Shown in pieces: positions 34,110 through 45,727 of a stretch of 64,000 nucleotides of DNA. The DNA is from Solea solea (lineage: Eukaryota; Chordata; Actinopteri; Pleuronectiformes; Soleidae): positions 27,983,463 through 28,047,462 of the forward strand of contig NC_081139.1 in NCBI RefSeq assembly GCF_958295425.1, given 5' to 3'. The notes beneath the pieces were generated by a model. It did no database searches and had not been told where the DNA came from. It worked only from the letters and a program-made list of their open reading frames with translations. Position numbers and translations under genes: made by a program. Positions within the stretch are counted from its first letter, which is position 1. The number at the start of each line of letters is the position of its first letter.

Positions 34110-35723
34110 CAGTGGGTACGTAAAGTATTCAGACCCCTTTAAATTTTTCACTCTTTGTTTCATTGCAGCCATTTGCTAAAATCAAAAAAGTTTGTTTATT
34201 TCTCATTAATGTACACTCAGCACCAAATCTTGACAGAAAGAAAACAGAAATGTAGAAATGTTTGCAAATTTATTAAAAAAGAGAAACTGAAATATCACAT
34301 GGTCATAAGTATTCAGACCCTTTGCTCAGTATTGAGCAGAAGCTCCTCTTGAGCTAGTACAGCCATGAGTCTTCTTGGGAATGAAGCAACAAGTTTTTCA
34401 CACCTGGATTTGGGGATCCTCTGCCATTCTTCCTTGCAGATCCTCTCCAGTTCTCTCAGGTTGGATGGTGAACGTTGGTGGACAGCCATTTTCAGGTCTC
34501 TCCAGAGATACTCAATGGGTTTAGGTCAGGGCTCTGGCTGGGCCAGTCAAGAATGGTCACAGAGTTGTTCCGAAGCCACTGCTTCGTTATTTTAGCTGTA
34601 TGCTTAGGGTCATTGTCTTGTTGGAAGGTGAACCTTGGGCCCAGTCTGAGGTCCTGAGCACTCTGGAAGAGGTTTTCTTCCAGGATATCTCTGTACTTGA
34701 CCGCATTCATCTTTCCTTCAATTGCAACCAGTCGTCCTGTCCCTGCAGCTGAAAAACACCCCCATAGCATGATGCTGCCACCACCATGTTTCACTGTTGG
34801 GATTGTATTGGGCAGGTGATGAGCAGTGCCTGGTTTTCTCCACTCATACCGCTTAGAATTAACGCCAAAAAGTTAAATCGTGGTCTCATCAGACCAGAGA
34901 ATCTTATTTCTCATAGTCTGGGAGTCCTTCATGTGTTTTTTGGCAAACTCTATGCAGGCTTTCATATGTCTTGCACTGAGGAGAGGCTTCCGTCGGGCCA
35001 CTCTGCCATAAAGCCCCGACTGGTGGAGGGCTGCAGTGATAGTTGACTTTGTGGAACTTTCTCCCATCAGCTACTGTGATCTTAGGGTTCTTCTTTACCT
35101 CTCTCACCAAGGCTCTTCTTCCACAATTCAATTGCTCACTTTGGCTGGACGGCCAGGTCTAGGAAGAGTTCTGGTCAATCCAAACTTCTTCCATTTAAGG
35201 ATTATGGAGGCCACTGTGCTCTTAGGAACATTGAGTGCTGCAGAAATTATTTTGTAGCCTTGGCCAGATCTGTGCCTTGCCACAATTCTGTCTCTGAGCT
35301 CCTTGGGCAGTTCCTTCGACCTCATGATTCTTATTTGCTCTGACATGCACTGTGAGCTGTAAGGACTTATAAAGACAGGTGTGTGCCTTTCCTAATCAAG
35401 TCCAATCAGTTTAATTAAACACAGCTGGACTCCAATGAAGGAGCAGAACCATCCCAAGGAGAATAAGAAGAAATGGACAGCATGTGAGTTAAATATGAGT
35501 GTCACAGCAAAGGGTCTGAATACTTATGACCATGTGATATTTCAGTTTTTCTTTTTTAATAAATTTGCAAAATTTCCTACATTTCTGTTTTTTTTCCGTC
35601 AAGATGTAGTGCTGAGTGTACATTAATGAGAAATAAAATGAACTTTTTTGATTTTAGCAAATGGCTGCAATGAAACTAAGAGTGAAAAATTTAAAGGGGT
35701 CTGAATACTTTCCGTGCCCACTG
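34110..35723 (-). mobile_element. Tc1-like transposon, full length, transposase broken
   Basis: Ends CAGTGGGTACGTAAAGTATT (34110) and, inverted, CAGTGGGCACGGAAAGTATT (35723) lie beside TA on both sides (34108-34109, 35724-35725), the Tc1/mariner target. The inverted repeats extend over at least 80 bp. The interior encodes a transposase on the minus strand in three frames. Confidence 0.94.
34492..35346 (-). pseudogene. Tc1-like transposase pseudogene
   Basis: Pieces in order: N-terminal DNA-binding domain MSEQIRIMRSKELPKELRDR to RPGRPAKVSN (35346-35128), a middle piece ending ILWSDETTI with the first catalytic Asp (about 34873), and a C-terminal piece with [25 protein letters not shown] (second Asp) and SPDLNP (34794-34520). 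One missing base after LNP shifts the frame, so the expected third acidic residue is read only in the next frame. Several other frameshifts occur. It would have cut and pasted the element; it is now inactive. Confidence 0.92.
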
Positions 35724-35725
35724 TA

Positions 35726-35848
35726 TATATATTACATGTGTATATATATATACACATATATACGTATACATATATACAGTACATACATACACATATATAC
35801 ATATACATACATACATGCACGTATGTATATACAGTGGGTACGGAAAGT

Positions 35849-35892
<44 letters not shown>

Positions 35893-35893
35893 T
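35726..35893 (+). repeat. TA/TATACA repeats
   Basis: They include a stray ACAGTGGGTACGGAAAGTAT at 35831, the tip of another Tc1 end of the same family. Confidence 0.85.
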
Positions 35894-35894
35894 A

Positions 35895-36020
35895 TGTGTG
35901 CAAAAGACTTAATTGTCGCAAGTTCAACTCCACCCCTGGCAGGTTGTACTCAATTCCCTTGTAAGTCGCTTTGGATAAAGGGTCTGCTCAATGACATGTA
36001 ATGTAATATAATGTAATATA
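35895..36020 (+). mobile_element. tRNA-derived SINE fragment
   Basis: GCAAGTTCAACTCCACCCC resembles a tRNA B box, followed by the widespread fish SINE tail GTAAGTCGCTTTGGATAAAG, GGTCTGCTCAATGACATGTA and ATGTAA repeats. The head is cut by the TA array. Confidence 0.72.
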
Positions 36021-36103
36021 TATATGTATATATATATTACATTACATGTCATACACATATATGTATATATATATACACACATATATACATATGTATATAC
36101 ATA

Positions 36104-36155
<52 letters not shown>

Positions 36156-36200
36156 CGTGTATGTATGTATGCATATACATATATTTATACATACATTACA
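36021..36200 (+). repeat. TA microsatellite
   Basis: TA, CATA and TATG runs. Confidence 0.93.
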
Positions 36201-36209
36201 TGTGTATAT

Positions 36210-38166
36210 ATGCTGCGTGTGTGTGTGTGAGATCAGGACGATGCCAAACTGTAGATGAGGTCAAAGTTCAAACCCTCGTTTTTTTACAAAGGCATCCGCT
36301 GAATGATTATTGTTATCAGTGAATTTGTTCAAGTTCAGTGATTTAGAATCAGAAAAGAAATCAGAAGCAAAGACAGGTCGATTTTTTCTTTATTTTGATC
36401 GTACCAGTTTTATTATGACAACGCACACTCGCAGCAAAAAGCCTTGGCATCCTGCAAAAAAACGACAACACGACAACATGTCGTTTCATGTCATTGTTAT
36501 TGCAAAGTCACTTTGTTTTCAGTAGAAACTCATCAGCAAACATGAAAATCAAATGTGTGATTATGTAAAACATGAGTCATTCATCTCGCTATAGTGGGCG
36601 GAAACATTAGCACACGCACACGCGGTAAAATAAAACACTTAAAATATGCGATAAAAGAAATGAACATACACATAAATGAATCATTAAACTTCTACACTAA
36701 AGTTTTACTAATCATCAAATCATCTGAGGCTGTATCAAAACCGTTCAAATAAAGAAAATTAGAAGATTATGTTAATTATGCTAATTATTATAAATTCTTT
36801 TCTTCTGTCGGGATCTTTAACTCCGCCTCTAGAATCACTTTTACGGCACAAAGATTCTTTTCATCCTGAGAGAAGAAACAAACCTGACTACATATAAAAA
36901 GAAGAAGGAGGAGGAGGAGGATGTGCAGAGTTCTTCTTCCTGTTGATGCTGATGATGTTAAACTGTGACGTCACAACATTTTCAAACACTTTATGAATCG
37001 AGCAGTTGTGCCGTGATTCTGACCGTGGGCGGGGCTTAGGGAGCCGACTGCTGATTGGCTTCTGAGGTTTTTTTTTGTATATTTTGTGGTTCTTTTTTTC
37101 TTTTGCTCGATTCATAAAGTGTTGTTTGAAAAATATCTCTGGATTCATCACTTGACAAATGAGTTCCCAAATGTAAAAATCCACATCCGTGTTTTCCTGA
37201 AACACACGGACTTCACTGCAACTCCGAAAACAAACACTTGAGTTTTGGCACACGAGGACCAGAAGAGCTGAATTGTGCAAATGTAGATTTATTGTTTTTT
37301 CTTTCGACCTCAAACAAACCACTGAGCTTTTATTTTGTCGGTCTGCAGCGAGCAACTTCCTCACCTGAACCCGCCCACAGCGACGCCCTCCACATAAAGC
37401 CGCTTGTTTTCCTTAAAGCTGCCTTTTTGACTCCTTTACGTCGATCCATACGTATGAAAGCCAACGCTTTTATTTTGAAATTCTGTGAAATCAGTGAAGC
37501 AAGGTTCTAAAACTGAATCGAATCGAAACAGGAATAAAAAAGCTCACACAGTTTCTTTAGTTTCTTAAAAACAAATGATAGAAAGAAACACAAAGATTAT
37601 TCATCTGTAAATGGTTTAGACTGTTATTCTCATCTTTACTAAACATGTGAACAAAGATATAAACACACAACGAGTGTTAAAAGGCAAACTGTACTGAATC
37701 TGAATAACCACACCCACTCATTCACGCGTGAGCTGAGATCCTGCATATCATAAAAAACCCAGTTGTTGCCTGCAGCGGTCTCACGGCAGGACACCTAAGA
37801 GTTCTTAGGCAAATGTCTGAAAATGTTGGATCAAGATGAAAAAGGAAAATTAAAGCCAAATCAACGGAGGAGAATCATGAAATGCTGCTGGGAAAGAAGC
37901 GCTCGTCTCCACCCCAGAGCCAGTGCTGACCAGAACGTGTTTGTCTGAGGCCACTGTAGCAGCTGGGCTACCACAAAAGACAGTAGTCCCTCCCAGCTGT
38001 CCCCGACCCCCCCCACCCAAACCAAAACCCCTTGTAACTGTGTTGTACTTGAGCACCTCTTTGACATCTCTCCCTGTAAATGTCCAGACAGACACCAGAA
38101 TGGAAACCATTGCAGTTCCTCAGGCATCCTCTCCCTCCTCCCTGCGAGGGGAGGGCTGAGCAAGTC
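36210..38166 (-). other. dag1: Probable dag1 3' UTR and downstream DNA
   Basis: Nearly 2 kb of non-repetitive DNA directly after the dag1 stop, in contrast to its surroundings. Minus-strand AATAAA candidates lie at 37468-37473, 37328-37333, 37288-37293, 36409-36414 and 36389-36394. Which is used cannot be told. No convincing coding frame. Confidence 0.5.
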
Positions 38167-39993
38167 TTAGGGTGGCACGTAGGGAGGTGGAGATCTGTAC
38201 GGAGTCATGTTCTTGGGACGGGAGCCCTTGCCCTCCATGGGAGCCGTGAAGGGAGGTGGCGGCTGGTATGGGGGGGCGTTGGGGTCCTCATCCCGCAGTG
38301 CTGTGTACTCCCCTAGCATTTCCTGGTTTAGGGGTGTGGTCTCTGGTGTGGCCATGTTGGGGTACTCGGGGGGTGGAAGTGGGGGCTTCTCTTCCTGCAG
38401 AATCAAGGGCATACTGGAAGACGGAGGAGGCTTAGAGTCGTCAAGTTCGTCCGCGAAGATAATGGGCACGCCTTTCTTGATGAAGGTGGCCTGGTCTTCG
38501 ATGGTCAGCTTGCCCTTTCGCTTCTTCCTGTAGCAGATCATCGCAATGATACCTGCTATTAGCAAGATTGCTGCGACCACCACAGCAGGAATGACGGTGT
38601 GGAGATAGACGTCGTCGGTGCTGTGCCGGCTTGATCCCAGACCTGGAGTGACAGTTGGAGGATCTGGAATATCAATCTCTCCCGGTGGGATGAAGGAATA
38701 CATTCTGCAGCTCGCCCTTCCTTTGACACTGACGTCCAGGGGTCTAAATTCAGGCTCCATCGCATATCTCAATGTCTGTGAGGGCCTACCATCAGCGTTG
38801 GCGAGGGTTCTACTCATGACAGCGAGCTGTTCCCTAGGACACGGATGCTGTGGGAGGCTCGTGTTCGTCCACTCCACCACAATGGAGCCTTTGCTGATAT
38901 TCCGAAGACTCACTGTGCTGCTGTTGCGGTCCCCGAGGGCATACGCCAACTTTTTGACCAGAAGGATTTTCTTGTGAATGTCATGAGTGACCGACCGCGG
39001 CTCCCCTTCCAATCGTGCCGTGAAAATCACTGGGGTCTTGTCATTGACGGGCCAGCGGTTTACTCGGACCTCGAAAGCATCTATTGCATTGAGGCCACCT
39101 TTGTCTGTGGCATACATGTAATATTCATGTTTTCCCACATGCTGCACATCAGGTAGACCATAGAGAAGTTGGCTGGTGGTGTTGAACTGAATCCAAGAAC
39201 CTTCTCCCACCACTTCATTGTGGTTCTGTCTCAAGGTGAGACGTAGCTTTTCTGTTAATCCGTCCTCTTTGTCAAAGAACGTATCAGATGGAATCTTAAC
39301 CTCGAAATACGTGCCGACCAATGCGTCGACCTGGTCGAGGGGATTACTCAATATAGGCTTGTGATTGTATGGATCTGGGATGATGCCAGGTGACGGGGTG
39401 GTGCGTGCGGCCGGTTTTGCTGTTGAGGTCTTTGGCTCTCTGGGCACAGGTGTGGTTTTAGGCCTCTTGGGTTTCTTGGTAGGTCGCCTGGTGGGTGTGG
39501 ATGGTGTGGCTGTGGCTTCCACATAAATAGGCCTGGTCATAGTCGCCTGGATGGGGATTGTGCTGGTGGTCTCCATCACCCGTGTTGGTTGAGGAGGTCC
39601 CAGTGTGGGAGTGTGGGCAATCGAGTCACGGACTTTGATTGTAGGCTTTCCTGGAAGGGGAACTGGGCCTCGTACAGGAGGAGCAGAGCTTTCAGTTGGT
39701 GCAGCTATAGACGGGGAGGACAGAGTTGGGATAATCCTCACCGGAGGCTCCACGACAGTCGTCGGGGGGACCACAGCCAGAACAGGTGTAGGAGTGTTGT
39801 TTAATTGCCGCCTAACTCTCTTTGGGACATGAGGTTTCTTGTTGGCAATGTGCCATCCCACCACCGGGTAACCGAGCATGGCCGACATTGTGCCCTCCTT
39901 CGCCGGAGCCTGGACGCTGTTGATATTGGGGACGGTGTTCTGGTCCAGTGAGCAGCCGAGCTTCCACGACAGCAGAGCACCATTCTCCACCAC
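38167..39993 (-). CDS. dag1: dag1 coding exon 3 (rest of alpha, all of beta)
   Basis: It encodes residues 285-892 and the stop at 38167-38169. Acceptor CTGTAG|GTGGTGGAG. The reading frame is open throughout with no internal damage. The mucin-like region is somewhat shorter than in human. Residue numbers of the cleavage site and the two beta-subunit cysteines come out the same as in human (653/654, 669, 713). Confidence 0.98.
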   Translation of the reverse strand: MVENGALLSWKLGCSLDQNTVPNINSVQAPAKEGTMSAMLGYPVVGWHIANKKPHVPKRVRRQLNNTPTPVLAVVPPTTVVEPPVRIIPTLSSPSIAAPTESSAPPVRGPVPLPGKPTIKVRDSIAHTPTLGPPQPTRVMETTSTIPIQATMTRPIYVEATATPSTPTRRPTKKPKRPKTTPVPREPKTSTAKPAARTTPSPGIIPDPYNHKPILSNPLDQVDALVGTYFEVKIPSDTFFDKEDGLTEKLRLTLRQNHNEVVGEGSWIQFNTTSQLLYGLPDVQHVGKHEYYMYATDKGGLNAIDAFEVRVNRWPVNDKTPVIFTARLEGEPRSVTHDIHKKILLVKKLAYALGDRNSSTVSLRNISKGSIVVEWTNTSLPQHPCPREQLAVMSRTLANADGRPSQTLRYAMEPEFRPLDVSVKGRASCRMYSFIPPGEIDIPDPPTVTPGLGSSRHSTDDVYLHTVIPAVVVAAILLIAGIIAMICYRKKRKGKLTIEDQATFIKKGVPIIFADELDDSKPPPSSSMPLILQEEKPPLPPPEYPNMATPETTPLNQEMLGEYTALRDEDPNAPPYQPPPPFTAPMEGKGSRPKNMTPYRSPPPYVPP

Positions 39994-42900
39994 CTACAGA
40001 CACAGTTTATCAGAGTCACTTAGTTGTTTAATTATCCATCAGATAATGAGATGAAATGATTCACTGGCTCGCTTGTGTTTGATTAACCACAAAAGCATAT
40101 GTGCAAGTACTTCATTAACACTGATTCTCATTTCATCGTCGACTCACCTTTTTAGCATTTCCTGGCCCGGCCATGAAAGCAGACATGTCAAACAGCCGAT
40201 TGTTGACCACAGGGAGGATCTTCATCTGCTGCAGCTCCACCCCTGAGAAAACCTTCATGTTATCCAGGAGCTCCACCCTCTGCTGCGAGTTCATCTTGGT
40301 TAAATCAGCGTCCAGAATCACCGTCAGAACAGTAACAGGCTCCTCGTTGCCACACATGTACGGCTGGACAGCGTCTTTGGTGGGGGCTCGGTTGGACCCT
40401 GACTGGGCTGCGTCCGAGTCCGAGTGATCTTCAGGGTGTACCTCAATGGAAAAGACCTCAGCGGATGTGGATTTGGTGTTGTTGGAGATGGACACGGAGA
40501 TGTAATGGACGCCTTTGTCCTCCTCCAGAGGGAGACCCTGCAGGACTCGGCTGCTGGCGTCCCAGTGCAGCCACACGGGCAGAGAATCCTTCGCCATCTC
40601 AGTCATCTGAAAGAAAATGACATGCGTTGACACTGACGCTGAAACACGATATAAACATGACCAAAATTAAAATGACTCAATTATGCATGTGGAGACGACA
40701 AGAGGCTGATGGAGGAACACACACACACATGCACACGCACACACAGAATCAAACACACACACACACACGCAGACACACACGCACACACCCACAGAGAATC
40801 AAACACACACACACACACGCCCCTCCAGCTGCACTTTTAACAAATAATCATAAACAAACGGAGCTGAGCCCAAATGAGACCCACAGAGCTGCATCCACTC
40901 ATTCACTCATTCACTCCATTATTTGTCCATTTCCAAATGTATTAACTGTTTCAATAAACCATTCATCACTGTCCGTGTTTCTAAAATCATTAAAGCACTT
41001 CCTGTGCAGAGGAACGAACATGAAATCCTTGGAAATGTCAGAACAGATCTTCTGCTGAAGGTCACGATTGTCTTTAGAGCTTGTGTACGGACGGACGGAC
41101 GCCCGGACATCGGCACAGATGCAGCCTGAGCCTTTAGAGCAGCGACGGGGGAAAACCTGCGTTTGGAGCATTTCTGTGGAGAAGCTGAGATGAGCCAAAA
41201 GAATCCGGACTGCAAGGACGGCGAAGGTCAAAGACGTAACAGAAGCTTTCAGAACAAAGACAACAAGCTGTTCCACGAGGAAATGACGATTTTTCTGAGT
41301 CAAACTCAAACGCACCACGCAGCCGGGGCCTCTGGGAAATGACAGGCTCATGTAGGATTTTAAGGATGAATGAGTGACACGGCTGTCACCCACAGAGAAC
41401 ACGCCGCGTCTACACAGTATATATATATATTTACACACACACACACTGTGTATATATATATACTGTTTATACACATGTGTCTGTGTTTTTTAAAACTGTG
41501 AAACCACGACAACAACTAAGTCAGTTCTGATCTATTTACGTTCAATAATATACTTTCTGTAAGATTTACTGTCACTGCCGAGACCTTTGAAACTATGACC
41601 CACATCTACACACACACACACACACACGAGCAGCGATGGAGGGAATAAAAGAGGCAGATCAAGCAAGAAGAATGAGGGAGAGAGGAGGAAGAGGAGGAGG
41701 AGGAGGAGGTGTGGAGTCTCTCAGCCGACGGGAAAAGAAAGCGGCTCATTGTTGTGGCGAGAAGAGAACGTGGAGAAAAGAGGCCATTGTTAGCGTCGAC
41801 CCGACAGCTCCACAGATAAGACTCATATTTTGGAGGAGGAGGAGGAGGAGGAGGAGGAGGAGGAGGTGTGGACGGCGTGATATGGCTGAGGGTGAAATTA
41901 GACTTGTCATGGAGAGAGAGCATGAAGGGAAGGAAGTGAAGAAGAAACAGTGCAGAGAGAGCGAGATAGAGGTTACACATGAGGGGGGAGGAGGGGGCGG
42001 GGCTGTTGGCCCAGTGAATTGTTTCCAGTGGAAAATGTGAGAAGAGAAAGAGATGGACTGATGTTTATGAGAGAGTGAATTACACTGTTTCATATTCATC
42101 CAGAGAGGAAGCAAGGGATTCTGGGAAAATATGAGGACGAGGACGAAGAGGGGGAGCTTTGGTTTCAGTCGTCTCAGACAAACGTGTGAAGTTTGACTCA
42201 GTTTGGACAAACTTCCTGTTTCCTGGTGAAAACAGTGTAAACACACTGTGTTTATTAGGGGGCGCTGTGGACATGTGATCATGTGACGAGAAAACACCGG
42301 CAGCCTCCTATAGGGGGCGCCACAGACTCTGACCTGACGCCGGGTCACAGTGGGGAGTCAGCGCCTTGCTCAGGAGCTCCTCAGCTCGAACCAGCAACCC
42401 TCCAGACACAAGTACCTGGTTCATCAGTGAGAACACGCGTCACACTGTGAAACTGCAACATGACATCCAAAACCCCGCCAAAATAAAAGCGCAACTACTG
42501 AGACTTTTACTTTGTTAGTAAACACAACCAAGACTGTTAATAGAGAACAAACCACACACACACACACACGCACGCGTGCACACACACACACACGTGCACA
42601 CACACGTACACACGCACACACACGTACACACACTGCTGCCTCCATCACTAGTTCAAATGTGTTATTTTGTCTCTTGAGTGTATGAAAACCTTTGTTCAGT
42701 TTGACGTCAGTGACACACAGTGACCACACGAGGCAGCAGAGGACCAGCAGCTCCTGTGTGTGTGTGGCAGACGTCGGTCTCACAGTCAGATAAAGATGTG
42801 TTCATGTTCTTCAATTGATTTTACAGCAGGGGGCGCTCACAGCACAGTCAGATGTGTAGACCCGCCCTCATTTTCCCTTTAATCTCCGGTGAACTCCGAC

Positions 42901-43274
42901 CTTTACGTGTCATCTTTAAACAAACTCCAGCATCTAAATATAAACCGGCTGCTCTCACCGTCACACACCAAACATGGCAGTCTTCACAGAGACTAGGCGA
43001 CCAATGAGAGACGAGAGACACTCACCGAGGGTGGGGCCACTGCAAAAAACCTGTGGTTACTCGGCAACGGGAGGACACACCATAACAACACAACAACACC
43101 GGGACACTCACAGAGTCATAAACAGTTTGTGTGTCAAAGGTCAAAGTTGGGGGGGGGGAGTGAACGACTCTGTCATTTGGAACATATGAATCAAAACGAG
43201 GCTTTGCCTTATGTTTAATTACAGAGCAACATGGTCAGTGAACGCATCACAGTGAGGGTGACTCATATGTTCTG

Positions 43275-43318
<44 letters not shown>

Positions 43319-43333
43319 GGTGAGTGTGTGTGG

Positions 43334-43364
<31 letters not shown>

Positions 43365-44798
43365 GGGAGCAGTTTTCCACTGCTAATGCTCTGCCAGCTC
43401 CACCCACCCACACACACACTCACCCACACACACACACACACACTGTGACACTGTTGCGACGCTGTGAGGCTGTCGCTGTGAGGCTGTCGCTGTGAGGCTG
43501 TCGCTGTGAGGCTGTCGCTGTGATGCTGTCGTTGTGAGGCTGTCACTGTGGCGCTGTTGTGAGGCTGTCGTTGTGACGCTGTCGTTGTGGCGCTGTCGTT
43601 GTGACGCTGTCATTGTGGCGCTGTCGTTGTGGCGCTGTCGTTGTGGCGCTGTCGTTGTGACGCTGTCATTGTGGCACTGTCGTTGTGGCACTGTTAATGT
43701 GGCGCTGTGACGCTGTCGTGACACTGTTGTTGTGGCGCTGTTGTTGTGGCGCTGTTGTTGTGACGCTGTCGTGACACTGTTGTTGTGGCGCTGTGACGCT
43801 GTTGTGACACTGTTGTTGTGGCGCTGTTGTTGTGGCGCTGTCATTGTGGCACTGTGACGCTGTCATGACGCTGTTGTTGTGGCGCTGTGACACTGTTGTG
43901 GCGCTGTTGTTGTGGCGCTGTCGTTGTCGAGAGGAAAGAAAACGACGGGAGGCTGAGCAGACGCACACACAGAGGAGATGGAGGAGACAGTTAAGTCTTT
44001 GCTCCATTCATCAGTGGGAGCGTTCCAAACGGCTCAGAAACACGTTCTGACAACCATGCACTCACACTGATGCACACTCCTGTGGACAGCAGACACTGAA
44101 GTGTCCACTCTGTCCTGAGAACCAGCCTGAGACACAGAGGACACACTGAGTTTTGTCCACTTAACTTAAATTTCAGTTTGAGTATACGATGTGTGCGTCA
44201 TATGATCACGTCTTTATCTCACTGTTAAACTGAAGTTTGTAAACCACTCACTCTCCCACACCAAAGCTCATACAAAAAATCAGTGATTTTTGCTGCAGAG
44301 ACACAGGAGCTGCTGGTCCTCTGCTGCCTCGTGTGGTCACTTTGTGTCACTGAGGTCAATCTGAACAAAATAAGACCGTACAGCACAGTCAACAAACAAA
44401 CTCACCTCAACGACATCGCCCACGTAAACGTCCTCCATCTTGTTTGGCACCTTCATCTGGAAGACTCGACCCACCACCGCTGAGGAGTCTGGGAAGGCAG
44501 TGGGCGGGGCACTGTTCTGCTGAGCTCCGCCCTCCATCGCCCCGATCCGCTCCGTCACCTCCCGGAACTCCTGCAGGAGAGACGAGGACATGGACGCCTC
44601 CAGCTCGCCGCGCACTCCCGCCTCCGGCAACACCACGCCCTCTCTCAGTGCGTCGATCTCCACCTGGGCGTGGACCGGCGGCTGCAGCCAGGTCGCCATG
44701 GTGACGAGTGAGAAGAGCAGCACAGCGCACGTCCTGGAGAGTCTCACGTCCAGAACCCTGGTCACCAGCAGGGGGCCCACTCTCACTTCACCCCACAT
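38167..44798 (-). CDS. dag1: dag1, dystroglycan precursor, complete coding region in 3 exons
   Basis: Exons 44406-44798, 40148-40606 and 38167-39993 join in phase 0 to 892 codons (human 895). The precursor gives extracellular alpha-dystroglycan, which binds laminin-type matrix proteins through LARGE-made glycan, and membrane-spanning beta-dystroglycan, which binds dystrophin. Visible: hydrophobic signal region (about residues 24-40), N-terminal domain, furin-type RVRR (343-346), the TPTP glycan sites just after it (351-354), a Thr/Pro-rich mucin region to about 490, a cadherin-like domain, the autoproteolysis site KGS|IVVEW with Gly653-Ser654, Cys669 and Cys713, one transmembrane helix (about 748-771), the basic KKRKGK stop-transfer and a C-terminal PPPY (886-889) for dystrophin. 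The cytoplasmic tail is almost identical to human. Confidence 0.98.
40148..40606 (-). CDS. dag1: dag1 coding exon 2 (N-terminal domain)
   Basis: It encodes residues 132-284: [65 protein letters not shown]. Acceptor TTTCAG; donor AAG|GTGAGTC. The frame around it is phase 0 at both ends. Confidence 0.97.
40607..42551 (-). other. dag1 intron 1, gene-proximal part
   Basis: CA runs at 40720-40830, a TA/CA run at 41420-41475, GGA runs at 41685-41710 and 41836-41868, and GGGGGCGC motifs at 42257 and 42314. No element identified otherwise. Confidence 0.6.
42552..42632 (+). repeat. CA/CACG microsatellite abutting MITE copy K
   Basis: It ends CACGTACACACACTGCTGCC, running into the MITE at the same arm position as the ACACAT arrays in copies G and H. 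Confidence 0.93.
42631..42806 (+). mobile_element. Foldback MITE copy K (family F), in dag1 intron 1
   Basis: CACTGCTGCCTCCATCACTA, the loop, GCAGCAGAGGACCAGCAGCT, then directly GTCTCACAGTCAGATAAAGA; the left arm and much of the right arm are missing. Confidence 0.82.
42807..43275 (-). other. dag1 intron 1, unique part
   Basis: Unique sequence with AGCAGGGGGCGCTC at 42834 (CTCF-like core); nothing else. Confidence 0.5.
43276..43442 (+). repeat. GT and CA microsatellites facing each other
   Basis: GT at 43276-43366, CA at 43407-43442, separated by about 40 bp of unique sequence. Confidence 0.95.
43443..43929 (+). repeat. GCGCTGTCGTTGTG minisatellite
   Basis: Units GAGGCTGTCGCTGT, then GCGCTGTCGTTGTG and GCGCTGTTGTTGTG, 12-15 bp, about 0.49 kb in dag1 intron 1. 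Confidence 0.95.
44186..44373 (-). mobile_element. Foldback MITE copy L (family F), in dag1 intron 1 next to exon 1
   Basis: Outer end (TATGATCACGTCTTTATCTC), complete left arm (AGTTTGTAAACCACTCACTC) and half the loop, ending GTCAATCTGAACAAAATAAG. It stops only about 30 bp from the exon 1 donor. Confidence 0.85.
44406..44798 (-). CDS. dag1: dag1 coding exon 1 (signal peptide and N-terminus)
   Basis: It encodes residues 1-131. The start ATG at 44796-44798 gives a 23-residue basic lead before the hydrophobic core [15 protein letters not shown]. The middle ([12 protein letters not shown] ... [11 protein letters not shown]) is poorly conserved. The end [16 protein letters not shown] to DVVE aligns with human AVVGRSFRVTIP ... 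GDIIK. Donor GTGAGTTTG. Confidence 0.92.
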
Positions 44799-45084
44799 TC
44801 TTCACCTTTGTTATCGGCCAAGAAAAAAGAAACAAGAGGACGACGTCCAAGTGGGAGGAGGAGGGGGGGTCAGGGGGGAGGAGCATGCACCCCCAACAGA
44901 TCCAGCAAATCCTTCTTTTCAAAGCTCCCTCCCTCCCTCTCCGTCTCCGCCCACTCTTGTCCTCGCCTGGCGCCGAGCAGGAATCTCTTTTGTCCTCTTT
45001 CTTCCTCCTTCCTTTGGAGTTATTCGTCCTCCTCCCTCGCTCTTTTGTCCTCCTCCCCTCTCACAGGGTCAGGAGTTCCATCAC

Positions 45085-45104
45085 ACTCACAGACCTGTGG
45101 AGAG
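45085..45104 (-). promoter_or_regulatory. Possible splice acceptor of the dag1 5' UTR exon
   Basis: On the minus strand GTCTGTCTCTCCACAG|GTCTG lies about 290 nt upstream of the start codon. In human the first coding exon also begins in 5' UTR after an intron. No promoter could be identified. Confidence 0.35.
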
Positions 45105-45541
45105 ACAGACAGAGACTTTATTATCAAAGTTTAGTGTTTCTTGAAAGAATATAATTATTTTATTTGCTCGAGACCAATCAGACAAACAGATTGAATTTTC
45201 CTTTTATAATTTTGATGATTTGATCAGATCTAGAAAAGAAAAATACCCAAAAAGATCCGATCATGTCTCGGCTGTGATCACGAGAGACACTATGATCTTG
45301 ATCTTTTGCGATCACGATATTTAAGTCACAATAATATCACGATATTTAAGTCACAATATTCCCGAGTCCCGATATAATATTACCACCATATTGCGATATA
45401 CTGAGCATTTGCACAATCATATACATGTGGGCGGACAGATGGACAGAGTGGAGGTGATGTATGGTGAGACCGTGGATTAGCTAACAAAGCCTGAGTGGTC
45501 AAAGCTTTACTGGAACCACGGATGAATGGAGGCCCAGGTCA

Positions 45542-45572
<31 letters not shown>

Positions 45573-45727
45573 CTGGGGTTTGTTATTCACTCAGCTCTTT
45601 CATGGAGCAGAGGATCTCCTCCTGTGCCAGTGTGTGTCACAACAAATGATTTCCCCCGAGGGGTAAGGAAAAGAGAGAGAGTGTGAGGGAGAGAGAGGGA
45701 GATAGACTGTATACATATACATATATA
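45105..45727. other. dag1 upstream DNA, no gene seen
   Basis: Contains GATATTTAAGTCACAATA repeats at 45315-45375 (reverse complement of those in pcbp4 introns), a GT run at 45541-45569 and GAGA at 45672-45700. Confidence 0.55.

Noticed and set aside
38690..38730. Apparent loss of the dystroglycan Gly-Ser cleavage site, from RAS in place of human GSGS before Cys713
   Set aside because: That is not the cleavage site; the true one is KGS|IVVEW and it is intact at residues 653/654.
41606..42348. Minus-strand frames of 124 and 200 codons in dag1 intron 1
   Set aside because: Built on GGA-repeat proline and leucine runs, with no conserved domain or splice support.
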